Shown: positions 29,946 through 38,916 of the stretch, in pieces
How the letters are laid out: the number at the start of each line of letters is the position of its first letter
How positions within the stretch are numbered: the first letter of the stretch is position 1
Source: UBA1429 sp964482225
Lineage (GTDB): Bacteria > Chloroflexota > Anaerolineae > UBA1429
Assembly (NCBI GenBank): GCA_964482225.1
Contig: CAYZWT010000021.1
Location: 1 to 64,000, forward strand
Direction of reading: 5' to 3'
DNA length: 64,000 bases
The notes under the pieces: model-generated
Databases searched by the model: none
What the model was told of the DNA's origin: nothing
What the model saw: only the letters and a program-made list of their open reading frames with translations
Position numbers and translations under genes: made by a program

Positions 29946-31181
29946 ATGAACAACCAGAACAAGTGGCTAGTCGGTGGATGCATTGGCTGCGCTATCGTGG
30001 TGCTTTTTCTCGCGTGCATCGTCGCGCTTGGCATAGCCTATTTTGGCCTCTCGCCGGCACGGGCCCAACTCTCAGAGACGCTGCCCCCCACGCCCCAGGT
30101 GATCGTCGAGCGGGCCCAGCCGACGACAGAGACGGCCGTGGCGCCGACTCTGCCCGCTACGTCGGCGGGGCCCTCGGTGCGCGCCCTGGCCGCCTATGAA
30201 CTGGAGGACGGCCTGGCGGGGCTATATCACGAGCTAGAGCCCGGGGTGGTCGCCATCCAGACCTATGTGGTGAGTCGTGGCGCGGTGAGCGGAGGCGGCG
30301 GCTCTGGTTTCATCCTGGATGAGCAAGGCCACATCATCACCAACGAGCATGTGGTGGCCGACGCCACCCGCGTGATCGTGGTCTTTTTCGATGGCTACTC
30401 GGCCAACGCCACGGTGCTGGGGACGGATGTGGATAGCGACCTGGCCGTGCTCAAGGTGGACGATCTGCCCGATAACGTGCATCCCCTGCCCCTGGGCGAT
30501 TCGGACATGGTGGCGCCCGGCGAGTGGGTGGTGGCGATTGGCAACCCCTTTGGCCTACAGAACACCATCACCTTTGGCATCGTCAGCGCTGTGGGGCGCA
30601 TGATCCCGGCCCGCCTGGGCTCGTTCTCGATCCCCCAGGCCATCCAGACCGATGCGGCCATCAACCCGGGCAACTCGGGCGGGCCGCTGATCAACCTGTC
30701 TGGCCAGGTCATTGGCGTCAATGCCCAGATCATCAGCAACAGCAGCACGGCGGCCAACGCTGGCGTCGGCTTTGCCCTGCCGGTGAACATTGTGCGCAGA
30801 GTAGCGCCCGTCTTGATGCGAGGCGAGGCCTACCCCTGGCCCTGGCTGGGCATCACCGGCTCTTCGGTAGATCTGATTCTCGCCGAAGGCAATAACCTTT
30901 CCATTCAGCAAGGCGCCTACATCGCGGAGGTGCTCTCTGGCGGGCCCGCCGACGCCGCAGGGCTGCGCGGCAGCACCGGCAGCACCCAGGTTGGAGGCAT
31001 CACGGTACCCACGGGTGGCGACGTGATCATTCGTGTCAATGGCGAGCCGGTGATTGACTTTGCCGATCTGCTAGAGACGGTGGCCTTTAGCCGCCCCGGC
31101 GACCAGGTAGACCTGGTGGTATTGCGGAACGGCCGCGAGATCCAGATCAGCGCGACCCTGGAACGCCGCCCCCGCCAGTAG
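29946..31181 (+). CDS. HtrA/DegP-like trypsin-type serine protease
   Basis: A membrane-anchored, extracytoplasmic quality-control protease of 411 residues. A single N-terminal helix (about 8-34) is followed by a Pro/Thr-rich linker, the chymotrypsin-fold domain and one PDZ domain (about 300-405). The catalytic triad is His135 (TNEHVV; TNNHVV is more usual), Asp165 (DSDLAVL) and Ser244 (NPGNSGGPL). The chosen ATG has AAAGGAG seven bases upstream. An extended -10 promoter precedes it, so it does not depend on the glucan synthase transcript. The single PDZ places it with DegS- and HhoA-like forms. Confidence 0.94.
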   Translation: MNNQNKWLVGGCIGCAIVVLFLACIVALGIAYFGLSPARAQLSETLPPTPQVIVERAQPTTETAVAPTLPATSAGPSVRALAAYELEDGLAGLYHELEPGVVAIQTYVVSRGAVSGGGGSGFILDEQGHIITNEHVVADATRVIVVFFDGYSANATVLGTDVDSDLAVLKVDDLPDNVHPLPLGDSDMVAPGEWVVAIGNPFGLQNTITFGIVSAVGRMIPARLGSFSIPQAIQTDAAINPGNSGGPLINLSGQVIGVNAQIISNSSTAANAGVGFALPVNIVRRVAPVLMRGEAYPWPWLGITGSSVDLILAEGNNLSIQQGAYIAEVLSGGPADAAGLRGSTGSTQVGGITVPTGGDVIIRVNGEPVIDFADLLETVAFSRPGDQVDLVVLRNGREIQISATLERRPRQ

Positions 31182-31221
31182 CGCCTGTGGGCTTGTAGCC
31201 CCCATTGCAGTTGCCGAGAGC

Positions 31222-31257
31222 ACAGGGCTCCCTCTCTTGCAGGAGAGGGAGCCCTGT
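31222..31257. terminator. Bidirectional hairpin between convergent genes
   Basis: A long near-perfect inverted repeat, ACAGGGCTCCCTCTC with its complement around a short loop. It lies 40 nt after the protease stop and 50 nt before the stop of the convergent reductase fusion gene. No U-tract is present on either side, but its position suggests it separates the two transcripts. Confidence 0.6.
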
Positions 31258-31306
31258 TGTGCCTGAGGGCCAATGCCGTGCGACGGGTGGGATCCTATCG
31301 GGGCTG

Positions 31307-33403
31307 TTACCCCGCCAGAGTATCCGACTCCAGGTTGAGCCAACGGCGCTCGTCCTCGTTCAGGTGCAACCCCAGCGCCGGCAGCGCCTCGTTCAGCTCG
31401 TCAATGGTCTGGGGCCCGATCAGGGCATAGACCCGCAGCGGCAGCGAGAGCACATACGCCAGGGCGATCTGCGCGGGCGTGACCCCCTTGCAGCGGGCCA
31501 ACTCCTGCACCCGTTCCAGCCGTGTAAAGTTGGCATCGTTGAACCAGGTGCGCACGATGTTGGCCAGCTCGGGCTTGACCCGATCCTCGGGCCTGTATCG
31601 CCCGGTGAAAAAGCCCGTGGCCTGGCTGCTCCAGGCCAGCAGCGGCAACTGGGTACGTTCGTACCAGGCCAGCGACTCGGGGGCGGAGGCCGAGATGCAG
31701 CGCGGCCACATAGGCTCGTTCCAGCGGGCCAGAGCCAGGTTCGGGCTGCTGGCGGCAAAGCCCACCAGCCCGTGGGCCTGGGCATAGGCGTTGGCCTCCT
31801 CGATGCGCGGGATGCTCCAGTTCGAGCCGCCATAGGCGCGGATGCGCCCGGCCCGCAGGTGCTCGTTCAGGCAGGCCACCCACTCACCCGCGGGCACGTC
31901 GGTGTTATCGGCGTGCATCAGATACAGATCCACATAGTCGGTCTGGAGCTTGTCCAGCGACTCGTAGAGCTGGCTGGTCAGCGTCTCCGGATCGTCCTCC
32001 GGGTTGCGCACCCCCTTGGCGATCACGACCAACTGGTCGCGGATGCCGCTTAGCTTGAGCCACTGGCCCACCGTCTCCTCGGAGCGATAGACGTGGGCCG
32101 TATCAAAGGCGGTACCGCCCAGTTCGACAAAGTGATCCAGCAGCGCCCGCGCCAGGCGCAGCTCCCCTGGCTGGAACACCATGGTGCCCATCACCAGCTT
32201 GGAGACGGGCTTGTTGACCCCGGAGATCTCACCATGCGTCATCGGGGCGTCGGCGCGGCGGGCCAGCGGGCGCCCCACGGTGGGCATCGAAAGGCCCTCG
32301 GGCTTTTCGGTATCAAAGACCAGGCCGATCTCTTTGCGCCAGGCGTCCAGGGTGAGCATGTTGCCCAGGCTGTCGTCCCAGCTCATGGCCGGGCTGGGGG
32401 CCTGGCGGTCGGCCAGGTGGCGGGCCACCGTGTCGGCCTCGATGGCATACAGATACTGGCCGCCGGTGGTCACGGTGATCTCTTCCGGCTCCTGGCCGTC
32501 CCGGTTGATGATGATGCGGGCGCCCTCGTCGCCGCCGTGGCGCGGATCGCCAGGGAACCAGGGGTTGGGCACGATGATATTGCCGTCCGAGCCCCAGATG
32601 CGCAGCGCCGAATCCACCCGCACCTGAATGCCCGTGGTGAGGCTGGCGATAATGTCCCCGGGGAAACGCACCGTCGCCATGGTCCACTCGTCCACCCGGT
32701 TATCCGGGTTGATGTAGCCCAGGGCCTTGAGCTCGGTCTGGCTGCGGTAGCCATCCCGCGCGATCATGGGGTTGGCAAAGGGCAGCCCATTGGCCGCGCC
32801 GGCCACCAGCCGCGCCATCGAGGCGGTATAGCAGCCCACATCCATGATGCCGCCGCCCGAGGAATGGTTCTGCTGGCGCACATTCTCGCGCGGCCCCTTC
32901 ATGTCAAACGCGAAATGGGCCTGGATCAGCCGCACCCGGCCGATGACGCCCTCCCGCACCAGTTCGGCCAGCTTGGCCGTCTGCGGGTGGCAGCGGTACA
33001 TAAAGGCTTCCATCAAGAATACGTCGTTCTCGCGAGCGGCCTCGATGGCCGTCATCGCCTCGGCATAGTTGCTGGCCAGGGGCTTTTCGCACAGGATGTG
33101 CTTGCCTGCCTGGGCGGCCCGCACGGTCCAGCGGGCGTGTAGGTGGTTGGGCAACGAGATGTAGACGGCCTGCACCTCGGGATCGGCCAGCAGATCGTCA
33201 TAGGAGCCATAGCTGCGGAGCGCGCCAAACTCGGCGGCGAACTGGGCAGCCTTTTCCTGGGTGCGGCTGGCCACCGCCAAGAGCCTGCCGGTCTGCGATT
33301 GGGCCAGGCCGCGGGCAAAGGTATGGGCGATGTTGCCGGTGCCCAGGATGCCCCAGGCCAGCCGGGCGCCCTGCCCGGAGAGGGTATTCGCGTCGGTACT
33401 CAT
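31307..33403 (-). CDS. Fused Gfo/Idh/MocA dehydrogenase and aldo/keto reductase
   Basis: A 698-residue two-enzyme fusion. Residues 1-355 are a Gfo/Idh/MocA NAD(P) oxidoreductase with GILGTGNIAHTFARGL (dinucleotide fold) and EKPLA with the catalytic Lys. Residues about 375-698 are an aldo/keto reductase barrel with the tetrad residues in GTAFDTAHVY (Asp, Tyr), VIAKGV (Lys) and LYLMHADN (His). Both halves look complete. The ATG has AAAGGA upstream. It is downstream of PPC and RraA-like genes on the same strand. Both families act on sugars, polyols or inositols, so one chain may perform two redox steps on the same carbohydrate. The substrate is unknown. Confidence 0.88.
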   Translation of the reverse strand: MSTDANTLSGQGARLAWGILGTGNIAHTFARGLAQSQTGRLLAVASRTQEKAAQFAAEFGALRSYGSYDDLLADPEVQAVYISLPNHLHARWTVRAAQAGKHILCEKPLASNYAEAMTAIEAARENDVFLMEAFMYRCHPQTAKLAELVREGVIGRVRLIQAHFAFDMKGPRENVRQQNHSSGGGIMDVGCYTASMARLVAGAANGLPFANPMIARDGYRSQTELKALGYINPDNRVDEWTMATVRFPGDIIASLTTGIQVRVDSALRIWGSDGNIIVPNPWFPGDPRHGGDEGARIIINRDGQEPEEITVTTGGQYLYAIEADTVARHLADRQAPSPAMSWDDSLGNMLTLDAWRKEIGLVFDTEKPEGLSMPTVGRPLARRADAPMTHGEISGVNKPVSKLVMGTMVFQPGELRLARALLDHFVELGGTAFDTAHVYRSEETVGQWLKLSGIRDQLVVIAKGVRNPEDDPETLTSQLYESLDKLQTDYVDLYLMHADNTDVPAGEWVACLNEHLRAGRIRAYGGSNWSIPRIEEANAYAQAHGLVGFAASSPNLALARWNEPMWPRCISASAPESLAWYERTQLPLLAWSSQATGFFTGRYRPEDRVKPELANIVRTWFNDANFTRLERVQELARCKGVTPAQIALAYVLSLPLRVYALIGPQTIDELNEALPALGLHLNEDERRWLNLESDTLAG

Positions 33404-33467
33404 GGTATTTTCCTTTTTGATAGCGCCCAGGGGCGCGGCGGCCGGCGGATGATAGAGACGGCGCGCC

Positions 33468-33866
33468 TCAGCGCTGGGGCGTCGTCGCATCGAACAGGAT
33501 CAGGCCGATCTCGGCGCGCCAGGCCACGATGGAGCCCGGCTCCAGATGCCCGATGTAGGTGCGGTCGTCGGCGGTGTGATGGGCCACAAAGTGGATGTGC
33601 GGCTCACCGTTCTGGATGCTGCCCAGCATCGAGCCCACCTCGATGGGCCCCTTGGCGTCCATGTGGATATCGCCCGCCGATTCACCCTCGCCACGGGTGA
33701 TGGTGTGCATATGCAGCACCGAGAACGAGCCGATGCCCGCCGTCACCAGGCCGGTGCGGGCGCCCTCGCGGGCCAGCGCCTCGCGGATGCAGGCCAACAC
33801 GTCATCGCCCCTCTCGAGCACCAACAACAGGGTACGGGTCTCACCTTGTGCCGAAACTACTTGCAT
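33468..33866 (-). CDS. PPC (DUF296) domain protein
   Basis: A 132-residue single-domain protein of the plant-and-prokaryote-conserved (PPC/DUF296) family. It has VLERGDDVLACIREAL, GIGSFSVLHMHTI and the closing EPHIHFVAHHTADDRTYIGHL block. His residues of the last block line up with the metal-binding cluster of bacterial PPC proteins. The ATG has AAGGGAGAG upstream. In plants the domain occurs in AT-hook proteins; its bacterial role is not settled. Its place between a RraA-like gene and a sugar reductase suggests a metabolic rather than DNA-binding role. Confidence 0.82.
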   Translation of the reverse strand: MQVVSAQGETRTLLLVLERGDDVLACIREALAREGARTGLVTAGIGSFSVLHMHTITRGEGESAGDIHMDAKGPIEVGSMLGSIQNGEPHIHFVAHHTADDRTYIGHLEPGSIVAWRAEIGLILFDATTPQR

Positions 33867-33951
33867 GGTTGCTCTCCCTTGTCTATCTGATCCGAAAAAG
33901 AGGGCACGCACGGGGGCGCGCCCCTACCCACTCTCGACGATGCGCAACGCC

Positions 33952-34677
33952 CTACTGACCCAGCCCCGCATAGTAGGCCGCGACGGTCTCCACGTCCACC
34001 GTGTCGTCCATCGGCATCCCCAGCCGCTCGTAAAGGCCGCGTCGCCCGCGCATGTCGGCCAGCAGAATGGCGATGGCGTGGGTGGCCACCTCCTCGGCCA
34101 GGTCGTGGGGCACCACGATCACGCCGTCATCGTCGCAGCCCACGATATCGCCAGGGCACACCTGGACGCCCCCGCAGCCGATGGGCACGTTGGCCTCGAC
34201 CTCCATGATACGCCCGGGGATGATGGTGCGCCCCCGCCCCCGCGAACAGATGGGCGTCTTTTGCAGGGCCACCTCATACGTATCGCGGCACTGGCCGTCG
34301 GTCACAATGCCGGCTGCGCCCGCCGAGATGATCCCCAGCGAGTTGTTCGAGCCCCAATAGCCGGTCTCACGTGCGCCGCCGGTGTCGGTCACGACGACGC
34401 AGCCCGGCGTGATCAACTCCCGCAGCTTGACCGGGTTGGGATACCTGGCGTACCAGTGGGCATGATCGGCCACGATCTCCTCGGTGGTCTCCAGCTTCCA
34501 CATGGGGCGGTTGGAGGGCACGCAGCGCAGGGTGACGGCCGGCCCCCAGAAGCGCATCCCCAACCAGAGGGGGCGAATCTCGGGATCCATCAGGCCGATG
34601 TCGAAATAGCCGATGCCGTCCAGGGCGTCGGCCACATCCACCACGCGCAGGTACTTGTACAGGTCAATGACGTTCAT
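33952..34677 (-). CDS. RraA-like / HMG-aldolase family protein
   Basis: A 241-residue member of the RraA fold, shared by RNase E inhibitors and by class II HMG/oxaloacetate-type aldolases. The central motif WGSNNSLGIISAGAAGIVTDG continues into CRD, which supplies the Arg-Asp pair used by the aldolases to bind substrate and metal. The extra length over plain RraA (about 160 residues) favours the enzyme branch. The ATG has GGGAGG upstream. It is the first gene of a likely operon with the PPC protein and the reductase fusion. Its natural substrate cannot be read. Confidence 0.8.
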   Translation of the reverse strand: MNVIDLYKYLRVVDVADALDGIGYFDIGLMDPEIRPLWLGMRFWGPAVTLRCVPSNRPMWKLETTEEIVADHAHWYARYPNPVKLRELITPGCVVVTDTGGARETGYWGSNNSLGIISAGAAGIVTDGQCRDTYEVALQKTPICSRGRGRTIIPGRIMEVEANVPIGCGGVQVCPGDIVGCDDDGVIVVPHDLAEEVATHAIAILLADMRGRRGLYERLGMPMDDTVDVETVAAYYAGLGQ

Positions 34678-34727
34678 CTCGATCCTCCCGCTCAGGTTGC
34701 ATCGGTGCATCTCGCTCACATGGCCCC

Positions 34728-34755
34728 ATTGTAGCACATGGGCGGCAACCCTCAA
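34728..34755 (-). promoter_or_regulatory. Probable promoter of the RraA-like operon
   Basis: On the minus strand TTGAGG (34750-34755) and TACAAT (34728-34733) are 16 bp apart, with TGC before the -10. The leader would be about 45 nt. Confidence 0.55.
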
Positions 34756-34818
34756 GCCCTGGCGCAGGGCGCGTGAATCGGATACCATACGCGCACATCG
34801 CCATCGGAAGGAGTTGCC

Positions 34819-35655
34819 ATGTCCATCATGTCATTACCCCCCGGCGTCACCGTGCACCGCGACCTGGCCTACACGCCCGATCCGCACCCGCGCCAGCATC
34901 TCGATCTCTACCTGCCCCCCGGCGATGCCCCATTGCCCCTGATCGTTTGGGTGCACGGCGGGGCCTTTCGCGCCGGCAGCAAGGACGATTTCGTACCCGC
35001 CGAGTATCTGGCGCTTGGCTATGCCATCGCCTCGGTGAATTACCGGCTGAGCCAGCACGCCCTCTGGCCCGCCCAGATCGTGGACTGCAAGGCCGCCGTG
35101 CGCTGGCTGCGCGCCCACGCGGGCGACTATGGGCTGGACCCAGAGCGCTTTGCCGCCTGGGGCCCCTCAGCGGGCGGCCATCTGGTGGCCATGCTCGGCG
35201 TCACCGGCCACGGGAGCGCGTACGACCAGGGCGAGCATCTGGATATACTCAGTAGCGTCAGTGCCGTGGTGGATTACTTTGGCCCTACCGACTTTTTGCA
35301 GATGGACGCCCACCGGCTGCCCGAGGGCATGGAGCACGACCCCGCCGACTCGCCCGAGTCCGAGCTGGTGGGCGGCGCCATCCAGGAGCATCCGGAGCGG
35401 GTGGCTGCCGCCAATCCGGTCACCTATGTCACCGGCGATGCACCGCCCTTTTTGATCGTGCATGGCGAGCGCGATCCCCTGGTGCCGCACCATCAGAGCG
35501 TCCTGCTCTACGAGGCGTTGCAGACCGCCGGCGTGCCCGTCGAGCTCTATACCGTGCCGGGCGGCGGCCACGGCGGGTTCACCGATCCCCGCGTGGACGA
35601 GCTGACGCGGGCGTTCCTGGCGCGCACCATCGGGGCCGGGCGCGCTGCATCGTAG
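34819..35655 (+). CDS. Alpha/beta hydrolase, BD-FAE/esterase-lipase type
   Basis: A 278-residue cytoplasmic esterase-like hydrolase. HGGAF (oxyanion hole, about 50), GPSAGG (nucleophile Ser, about 117), HGERDPLVP (acid Asp, about 219) and GGGHGGF (catalytic His, about 250) complete the triad in the right order. The family includes feruloyl and acetyl-xylan esterases that trim plant polysaccharides. AAGGAG stands six bases before the ATG. No signal peptide is visible. The membrane-protein gene begins 9 nt after its stop. Confidence 0.88.
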   Translation: MSIMSLPPGVTVHRDLAYTPDPHPRQHLDLYLPPGDAPLPLIVWVHGGAFRAGSKDDFVPAEYLALGYAIASVNYRLSQHALWPAQIVDCKAAVRWLRAHAGDYGLDPERFAAWGPSAGGHLVAMLGVTGHGSAYDQGEHLDILSSVSAVVDYFGPTDFLQMDAHRLPEGMEHDPADSPESELVGGAIQEHPERVAAANPVTYVTGDAPPFLIVHGERDPLVPHHQSVLLYEALQTAGVPVELYTVPGGGHGGFTDPRVDELTRAFLARTIGAGRAAS

Positions 35656-35664
35656 AGGGCGCTG

Positions 35665-36531
35665 ATGGCAGCCTATCGCGCATGGCGGCCGGCGGCGGTG
35701 CACGCGGCGTTGCTGGCAGCCTTGATTCTCGCGCCCCTGACCATCTGGTTTGGCCGGGCGAACCGCTACATCGTGTTCCTGTACGAGCACATGGGGGCCG
35801 CGCCGTTCGACCCGGCGACCACGGGGCGTTACTGGATGGCGAGCCTGGTGGCCTCGGGCGGCGCGGCGGTGGTCTATGCGGCGTACTGCTGGCTGCGGGG
35901 CAGATGCGCCGCGCATGGGGGCGCCGCCTGGGCGCCGCCGGCATGGGAGTGCGTCTGGCTGATAGGCGCGCTGCCCGTGGGGGGCGGCGTCGTGGCGATC
36001 ACCATGGGCCTGGGGGCGCCCACGTTGCCGCTGCCCCTGGCGCTGGCCTGCGCCGCCGCCGCCCTGGCAGGACTGGCGGGCGCGGCAGCCCCGGGCGCCC
36101 TGGCCGCTCGCGACCCCGCGGGGCTGGCCTGGCTGGCGGCAGATGGGGCGGCCCTGGTCGCGCCCCTCTTGCTTCTGCGGGCGGTTGCGCCCGAGATGCG
36201 CCTGCTCCTGGGCGATGCCCTGGCGCTGGCGGCGGCCGGGCTGAGCCTGCTAGCGGCCCTCGGTTGGGCAGCGATCATGACGCTGCTGCGGCGCTGGCGC
36301 GGGCGCGCCATGCCCTCAGCGGCCAGCCTCTATGCCGGCGGCCTGATCCAGGCCTACCTGCTGCTGCCGCTGGCCCACTATCTCCTCTCCGATCCCGGCG
36401 GCCCGTATTATGTCACCTCAGCGGACAACTTTTTCCCCGCCAGCCCGCTGCTGCAGGCCGCCATCCTGCTGATGGTCTGGGGCATGGCCCAGGGGGTGAC
36501 GCGGGGGCGTGCTGGCCCGCTCCGGGGGTAA
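35665..36531 (+). CDS. Integral membrane protein of unknown function
   Basis: A 288-residue, Ala/Leu-rich protein with about seven hydrophobic stretches: near 12-28, 58-74, 96-115, 120-142, 160-172, 185-205 and 225-245, plus one close to the end. No catalytic or transport motif can be read. It follows the esterase by 9 nt and is probably co-transcribed with it. The region is extremely GC-rich and several frames are open, but this one has a start behind a GAGGG site and keeps a regular hydrophobic pattern. I do not recognise the family. Confidence 0.6.
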   Translation: MAAYRAWRPAAVHAALLAALILAPLTIWFGRANRYIVFLYEHMGAAPFDPATTGRYWMASLVASGGAAVVYAAYCWLRGRCAAHGGAAWAPPAWECVWLIGALPVGGGVVAITMGLGAPTLPLPLALACAAAALAGLAGAAAPGALAARDPAGLAWLAADGAALVAPLLLLRAVAPEMRLLLGDALALAAAGLSLLAALGWAAIMTLLRRWRGRAMPSAASLYAGGLIQAYLLLPLAHYLLSDPGGPYYVTSADNFFPASPLLQAAILLMVWGMAQGVTRGRAGPLRG

Positions 36532-36548
36532 CCACCCTCACAGTGTCC

Positions 36549-36578
36549 TTGGCGCGCGGCGCCCCCCTCTGGTACAAT
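36549..36578 (+). promoter_or_regulatory. Promoter of the GH4-kinase operon
   Basis: TTGGCG (36549-36554) and TACAAT (36573-36578) are 18 bp apart, with TGG before the -10. The leader is about 40 nt. Confidence 0.6.
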
Positions 36579-36624
36579 CCCCATAGAGACCCTGTCCCTG
36601 CGCACCACCACAGGAGCGATTCCC

Positions 36625-37896
36625 ATGAAAGTAGCAGTCATCGGCGGCGGCTCGACCTACACCCCCGAACTGGTCAGCGGGTTCATCGAACAGGCCGAGA
36701 CGCTGGGCCTGCGTGAGGTCTGGCTGATGGACATAGACCGGGAGCGATTGGACATTGTGGGGGGCTTTGCCTGGCGCATGGTCGAGGCGGCCGGGCGCCC
36801 CTTCCAGCTCAATCTGACCACCGAGCGCGATCTGGCGCTGCAGGGCGCCGCCTTTGTCGAGACCCAGATCCGCGTGGGCGGCATGCGCGCGCGCCTGGCC
36901 GACGAGGAACTGGGCATGCGCTGGGGGCTGGTGGGCCAGGAAACCACCGGCGTGGGCGGCATGGCCAAGGCCCTGCGCACCGCCCCCGTGATCCTGGAGG
37001 TGGCCCGCGATATACAGCGCCTCTGCCCCGAGGCCTGGCTGATCAACTTTGCCAACCCCAGCGGCCTGGTAACCGAGGCATTGCAGCGCTATGCCCCGGC
37101 GGTGCGCTCGGTGGGCCTGTGCAACAGCCCCATCGGCTATCAGATGCGCATCGCCCGCCAGTTCGGGGTGGACGCCCGCCAGGTGGACCTGGACTATCTG
37201 GGGCTGAACCACCTGTCCTGGGTGCGCGGCGCGGCCATCCAGGGGCGCGACGTCTGGCCGGAGGTGTTCCCCGCCTGGCTGGAGCATCTTGAACAGGAGG
37301 CCGAGCCCGCCATCCCGCCCTATCTGGCGCGCCTGTTGGGGGCCATGCCCTCGTACTATTTGCGCTACTATTACCGCACCGCCGCTGTGGTAGAGGCCCA
37401 GCGCACGGGCACGCCCCGGGCGCGCCAGGTGATCGAGATCGAGCGGCAGACCCTGGCCCGCTATGCCGATCCCGACCTCACGACGCTGCCCCCCGAGCTC
37501 ATGGAGCGGGGCGGCGCCTATTACTCGACGGCCGCCGTGCAGCTCATGCTGGCGCTGGCGCGGCGCACCAGCGAGGTCCATATCGTCAACACGCGAGTGG
37601 GCGACGCCGTGCCCGGCTGGCCCGCCGACTGGGTGGGCGAGCTGCCCTGCCGCGTCAGCACGGCGGGGGTGTATCCGCTGCCCACGGCGCCGCTGCCCAT
37701 CATGGCCGATGGCCTGGTGCGGGCGGTCAAGGCGTACGAGCTGCTGACCGCCGAGGCCGCCGCGACGGGTAGCCGCGATGCGGCGTTGCAGGCCCTGGCG
37801 GTGCACCCCCTGGGGCCCGGCGCCGACCGCGCCCCCGCCCTGTTTGAGGACATGCTGCGCACCCACGCCGCCCACCTGGAATACCTGACGGAGTAG
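36625..37896 (+). CDS. GH4 family glycosidase, 6-phospho-beta-glucosidase type
   Basis: A 423-residue family 4 glycoside hydrolase, which cleaves by an NAD- and metal-dependent redox mechanism. It has the N-terminal dinucleotide motif VIGGGSTYTPEL, FANPSG, CNSPIG with Cys166 and LNHLSW with His196 as metal ligands, and a GGAYYSTAA segment with the candidate catalytic Tyr. The ATG has CAGGAG upstream. A sugar kinase follows within 6 nt. No PTS genes are visible, so the phosphorylated substrate could come from that kinase, or the enzyme may act on unphosphorylated sugars. Confidence 0.9.
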   Translation: MKVAVIGGGSTYTPELVSGFIEQAETLGLREVWLMDIDRERLDIVGGFAWRMVEAAGRPFQLNLTTERDLALQGAAFVETQIRVGGMRARLADEELGMRWGLVGQETTGVGGMAKALRTAPVILEVARDIQRLCPEAWLINFANPSGLVTEALQRYAPAVRSVGLCNSPIGYQMRIARQFGVDARQVDLDYLGLNHLSWVRGAAIQGRDVWPEVFPAWLEHLEQEAEPAIPPYLARLLGAMPSYYLRYYYRTAAVVEAQRTGTPRARQVIEIERQTLARYADPDLTTLPPELMERGGAYYSTAAVQLMLALARRTSEVHIVNTRVGDAVPGWPADWVGELPCRVSTAGVYPLPTAPLPIMADGLVRAVKAYELLTAEAAATGSRDAALQALAVHPLGPGADRAPALFEDMLRTHAAHLEYLTE

Positions 37897-37902
37897 ATCA
37901 CC

Positions 37903-38892
37903 ATGTCACAAGCAGCACTGTATTTGGGAGTGGATGCGGGCGGTACCAAGACCCACGCCCTGATCTGCGATGGGGCCGGGCGGGTGCGCGGCGTGGGCAT
38001 CGCCGGGCCCGGCAACTGGGAGGGCGTGGGGCTGGAGGGCGCCCTGGCGACCTACCGCGAGGCCCTGGGCCAGGCCCTGGCCCAGGCGGGTGTGTCAGCG
38101 GCCCAGTTGTCCGCCGGGGGCTATGGCCTGGCGGGCTATGATTGGCCCAGCGACCACGGACGGCTGGACCCGCTGCTGGAGCGGCTGGGCGTGCCCGGCC
38201 CCCGGGTGCTGGTGAACGACAGCGCCGTGGCGCTGCGGGCCGGCGCCGAGGATGGCGTGGGCGTGGTGATCATCGCCGGAACGGGCACCACCGTGGCGGG
38301 CTGCAACCCGGCGGGCCAGCGCTGGCGCACCTTTGGCGAGGGCAACGACCTGGGCGACATCGGCGGAGCGGGCGACATTGCGCGGCTGGCGCTGCGGGCC
38401 GTGGCCCGGGCCACCACCGGCGCCGGCCCTGAGACCGCCCTCACCGACGCATTCCTGCAGCACTATGGCGCGTCGTCGGCGATGGAGATGCTGGAATGGA
38501 TCGTGCGGGGAGAGGCGCCCCGGCCCAACGGCGCGCTGGCGCCCCAGGTGTTCGCCACAGCCGAGGCGGGCGACGCCGTAGCCCAGGGGATCATCCGCGT
38601 CGTGGGGGCGGCCCTGGGCGGCAACGCCGCCGCCGTGGCGCGCCGCCTGGGCATGGGCGATCTCGCCTTTCCCGTGGTGCTGGCGGGGGGCGTGTTCCGC
38701 TCGCGCAGCGCGGCGCTGGTGGCGGCCATCATGGCGCCGGTGCGGGCCTTGGCGCCCCACGCCCACCCGCGCCCGCTGGAGACCCTGCCGGTGGTGGGGG
38801 GCGCGCTGCTGGCCATGGAGGCCGCCGGGCAGCATGTGGTCCCCGACGTGCACAAGCGGCTGGCCCGCGAGGCCCAGGAGCGGCTGGGGTAG
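37903..38892 (+). CDS. BadF/BadG/BcrA/BcrD-type ATPase, likely N-acetylglucosamine kinase
   Basis: A 329-residue ASKHA-fold kinase. The phosphate-1 motif is LGVDAGGTKTHALI (about 7-20), phosphate-2 is VIIAGTGTTVAGC (about 122-134), and the adenosine motif is VVLAGGVFRS (about 258-267). In carbohydrate clusters this family usually phosphorylates N-acetylglucosamine or glucosamine. It is transcribed with the GH4 gene, so it probably phosphorylates the sugar that enters or leaves that step. Exact specificity is inferred. Confidence 0.83.
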   Translation: MSQAALYLGVDAGGTKTHALICDGAGRVRGVGIAGPGNWEGVGLEGALATYREALGQALAQAGVSAAQLSAGGYGLAGYDWPSDHGRLDPLLERLGVPGPRVLVNDSAVALRAGAEDGVGVVIIAGTGTTVAGCNPAGQRWRTFGEGNDLGDIGGAGDIARLALRAVARATTGAGPETALTDAFLQHYGASSAMEMLEWIVRGEAPRPNGALAPQVFATAEAGDAVAQGIIRVVGAALGGNAAAVARRLGMGDLAFPVVLAGGVFRSRSAALVAAIMAPVRALAPHAHPRPLETLPVVGGALLAMEAAGQHVVPDVHKRLAREAQERLG

Positions 38893-38916
38893 GGCAGAGG
38901 GAGGAGAGGAGGAGAG

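Noticed and set aside
32093..33142. A 349-codon plus-strand frame inside the reductase fusion gene
   Set aside because: Antisense to a clear two-domain enzyme and without recognisable motifs.
35682..36716. Alternative frame through the unknown membrane protein gene
   Set aside because: It is Gly/Arg/Ala-rich and irregular. The frame kept has a regular series of hydrophobic segments and a start coupled to the esterase gene.
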